A stretch of 64,000 nt of DNA from assembly GCA_949289845.1 (NCBI GenBank), contig CASEPN010000001.1, positions 244,887 to 308,886 on the forward strand, read 5' to 3'. The position numbers were made by a program, and so were the translations under genes. Below the pieces are notes generated by a model, which saw only the letters and a list, made by a program, of their open reading frames with translations, ran no database searches and was not told where the DNA came from. This document shows positions 61,878 to 64,000 of the stretch, in pieces (position 1 is the first letter of the stretch; each line of letters starts with the position of its first letter). This DNA is from an uncultured Bacillota bacterium. Its GTDB lineage: Bacteria; Bacillota_I; Bacilli_A; RFN20; CAG-826.

Positions 61878-62126
61878 ATGAGGACGATAGCGCAAGACAG
61901 CAAGACGCGGATCCACGCCGTCCGGCTGGCCGTCGTCTCCAAGTGACCGATCAAGAAGGTCTGCGGCCACTGCCGCGTCTCCAGGGCGACGCTCTGGAGG
62001 TGGGTCAGGCGCTACGACGGGACGGAGTTCTCGGACAGGGCGTTCCGAAAGGAGGGCGCCCCCGGGGCGAGGCGAGGCGCCCCATGCTCCTCCGGCGTTT
62101 CACTTCATCTGTCAGCTAACAGTTAA
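61878..62126 (+). pseudogene. transposase N-terminal fragment (IS481/IS3-type HTH) with in-frame TGA
   Basis: From ATG 61878 (CAGGAG upstream): RIHAVRLAVVSK, TGA (61944-61946), then PIKKVCGHCRVSRATLWRWVRRYDGTEFSDRAF, a transposase helix-turn-helix typical of IS481-like elements. The frame loses similarity after about 62030 and stops at 62124. No catalytic domain follows. Confidence 0.5.
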
Positions 62127-62174
62127 CCGAGCTTCATGATGCGGGTCCCTCTGCCTTCGCTTTCCTCGAGGTGC

Positions 62175-62180
62175 TAGAAT
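62175..62180 (+). promoter_or_regulatory. TAGAAT -10 upstream of pnp
   Basis: TAGAAT about 45 nt before the ATG at 62225; leader contains GAAAGAGAG as a weak ribosome site. No good -35. Confidence 0.4.
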
Positions 62181-62224
62181 TCGCCCCGTTAAGGAATAAA
62201 GGATAGAAAGAGAGACAGAAACAG

Positions 62225-64000
62225 ATGAAGAAAGTCTATTCCCTCGATTTCGCCGGCAGGAAGCTCCAGGTCGAGCTCGGCGAGATCGCCAAGCAGGCCG
62301 ACGGAGCGGCCTTCGTCCGCTTCGGCGACACGGTGGTGCTTTCCACCGCCTGCTGCAGCGACCAGCCCAAGGACGGCGACTTCTTCCCGCTGACGGTCGA
62401 GTTCCTCGAGCGCCAGTACGCTATCGGGAGGATCCCGCAGGGCTTCCTCCGCCGCGAGGGCCGTCCCACCGAGCACGCCACCCTCTCCGCCCGCCTCATC
62501 GACCGCCCGATCCGCCCGCTCTTCCCGGAAGGCTTCCGGAACGAGGTGCAGGTGGTGAACACCGTCATGTCCGTCGACTACGACAACGACCCGCAGATGA
62601 CCGCGATGTTCGGGAGCTCGCTCGCCCTTTGCATCAGCGACATCCCCTTCGACGGCCCCGTCGCCGGGGTCTACGTCGGGCGCGTGGACGGGAAGCTTAT
62701 CATTGACCCGACCGACGAGGAGATGAAGAAGAGCGACATCTCCCTTGCCGTCGCCGGCACGAAGGAGGCCATCATGATGGTCGAGGCCGGCGCCGACCAG
62801 GTCCCCGAGGAGGAGATGCTGGACGCCATCATGTTCGGCTTCGAAGCCATCAAGGAGCTCTGCCTCTTCCAGGAGAGGATCGTCGCCGAGTGCGGCAAGG
62901 CGAAGCGCCACATCGACCTCTACCAGCCCGACCCCGCGATCGTCCAGGACATCGACTCCCGCATCAAGGAGAGGATGGTCAAGGCCATCTCCATCTTCGA
63001 CAAGCTCGAGAGGCAGGACGCGATCGACGCCCTTAAGAAAGAGATCCAGGACGACTACGACTCCCGCGCCTACGAAAGCGAGAAGGCGCACGTCAAGACC
63101 ATGCGGATGGTGAACGACATCCTCGAGAAGATGGTCGCCGACGAGGTCCGCCGCCTCATCACCGAGGAGAAGATCCGCCCCGACGGACGGAAGGTCGACG
63201 AGATCCGCCCGCTGGACGCCCAGGTCGACCTCCTGCCCCGCGCCCATGGCTCGGCCATGTTCACCCGCGGCCAGACCCAGGTCATCTCCACGACCACCCT
63301 CGGCCCGATGTCCGACGCCCAGATCATCGACAACATCACCACCGAGACCGAGCGCCGCTTCATGCATCACTACAACTTCCCGCCCTATAGCGTCGGCGAG
63401 GTCCGGCGCATGGGAAGCGTCGGCCGCCGCGAGGTCGGCCACGGCAAGCTGGGGGAGAGGGCCCTCTCCTACGTCCTTCCCTCCGTGGAGGAGTTCCCCT
63501 ACACCATCCGCTGCGTCTCCGACGTCGTCGAGAGCAACGGCTCCTCCTCCCAGGCCTCGATCTGCGCCGCCTGCATGTCGCTCATGGCCGCCGGCGTCCC
63601 CATCAAGGGCATCGTCTCCGGCATCGCGATGGGCCTTATCTCGAGCGGCCCCCTCGACGGGAAACATCCCTACACCATCCTCACCGACATCCAGGGCCTC
63701 GAGGACCACTTCGGGGACATGGACTTCAAGTGCGCCGGCACCGAGAAGGGCATCACCGCCCTCCAGATGGACATCAAGATCCACGGGGTCACGAGGGAAG
63801 TCCTCTCCGAGGCCCTTGCCCAGGCCAGCCGCGCCCGCGCCCAGATCCGCGAGACCATGAAGGGCGCGATCCCCGAGCCCAGGAAGGAAGTGTCCGAATG
63901 GGCGCCCAAGATGGTCACCTTCCACATCGACCCGGACAAGATCCGCGACGTCATCGGCACCGGCGGCAAGGTCATCAACGGAATCATCGCCGAGTGCGAC
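62225..64000 (+). CDS. pnp: polyribonucleotide nucleotidyltransferase (5' part, cut by the window end)
   Basis: 592 codons before the window ends. First RNase PH-like core: [66 protein letters not shown]. Helical linker (about 235-310). Second core: [71 protein letters not shown]. The KH domain begins at the edge ([15 protein letters not shown]). Phosphorolytic 3'-5' exoribonuclease of the RNA degradosome. The S1 domain lies beyond the window. Confidence 0.96.
   Translation, partial: MKKVYSLDFAGRKLQVELGEIAKQADGAAFVRFGDTVVLSTACCSDQPKDGDFFPLTVEFLERQYAIGRIPQGFLRREGRPTEHATLSARLIDRPIRPLFPEGFRNEVQVVNTVMSVDYDNDPQMTAMFGSSLALCISDIPFDGPVAGVYVGRVDGKLIIDPTDEEMKKSDISLAVAGTKEAIMMVEAGADQVPEEEMLDAIMFGFEAIKELCLFQERIVAECGKAKRHIDLYQPDPAIVQDIDSRIKERMVKAISIFDKLERQDAIDALKKEIQDDYDSRAYESEKAHVKTMRMVNDILEKMVADEVRRLITEEKIRPDGRKVDEIRPLDAQVDLLPRAHGSAMFTRGQTQVISTTTLGPMSDAQIIDNITTETERRFMHHYNFPPYSVGEVRRMGSVGRREVGHGKLGERALSYVLPSVEEFPYTIRCVSDVVESNGSSSQASICAACMSLMAAGVPIKGIVSGIAMGLISSGPLDGKHPYTILTDIQGLEDHFGDMDFKCAGTEKGITALQMDIKIHGVTREVLSEALAQASRARAQIRETMKGAIPEPRKEVSEWAPKMVTFHIDPDKIRDVIGTGGKVINGIIAECD

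Noticed and set aside
59866-61946. Genome using TGA as tryptophan
   Set aside because: Many core genes (nusA, rbfA, truB and the overlapping ATGA junctions) end at TGA, so it is a normal stop here.

Overview
The window is GC-rich (low 60s percent by eye) bacterial DNA with Firmicutes-type (Bacillota) gene order: rimP-nusA-ylxR-ylxQ-infB-rbfA, truB-ribF and rpsO followed by pnp. Genes use TGA, TAA and TAG as ordinary stops. AGGAGG ribosome sites are common, but a second set of genes carries a TATAAT-like -10 only 6-8 nt before the start codon, which implies leaderless mRNAs. Serine-rich lipoproteins, starch-binding-like surface proteins and a GH31 glucosidase fit an uncultured gut or rumen Bacilli/Erysipelotrichia-like lineage. 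That placement is inference; no rRNA or tRNA gene was seen.

Layout. 0-10.3 kb: a lipoprotein, a WYL-type regulator, a secreted pair ending in a 1046-residue protein with a C-terminal Hint domain, a GIY-YIG protein and decayed genes (DUF3883 nuclease, SPASM radical-SAM). 10.5-22.6 kb: a lower-GC defence island with two systems. The first is HTH/Dcm (frameshifted), a LAGLIDADG-like protein lacking both catalytic acids, and a PD-(D/E)XK nuclease. The second is a tightly overlapping six-gene operon AIPR / small protein / Dcm / GHKL ATPase / Z1 / DUF4420, related to Mza-type systems. 22.8-31.9 kb: membrane and lipoproteins, GH31, nitroreductase, DegV and a starch-binding-like surface protein. 32-41.4 kb: translation and RNA-modification genes. 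41.4-46.2 kb: two more starch-binding-like surface proteins under cre-like operators, a decayed endonuclease I and a cre-controlled small RNA candidate. 46.3-53.4 kb: bipA, two DUF4143-type ATPases with associated palindromes, a glycosyltransferase and a two-gene unknown operon. 53.4-58.7 kb: a three-gene restriction-modification locus on the minus strand whose first methylase gene contains a (CT)12 tract and is out of frame by exactly one dinucleotide. 59-64 kb: rpsO, transposase remnants, a third DUF4143 ATPase and the 5' part of pnp.

Three stories stand out. (1) The (CT)12 methylase looks like a phase-variable switch in the OFF state. (2) Two 15-bp palindromes with the same plan (TTGC-N7-GCAA), but different cores, each occur three times at exactly 33-bp intervals; one array overlaps the 5' end of a DUF4143 ATPase gene, and another such ATPase is bracketed by exact 40-bp direct repeats. 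(3) A catalytically dead LAGLIDADG-like protein overlaps a PD-(D/E)XK nuclease beside a Dcm methylase, suggesting a split restriction enzyme. Many frame disruptions lie in homopolymers, so some may be sequence errors rather than decay.
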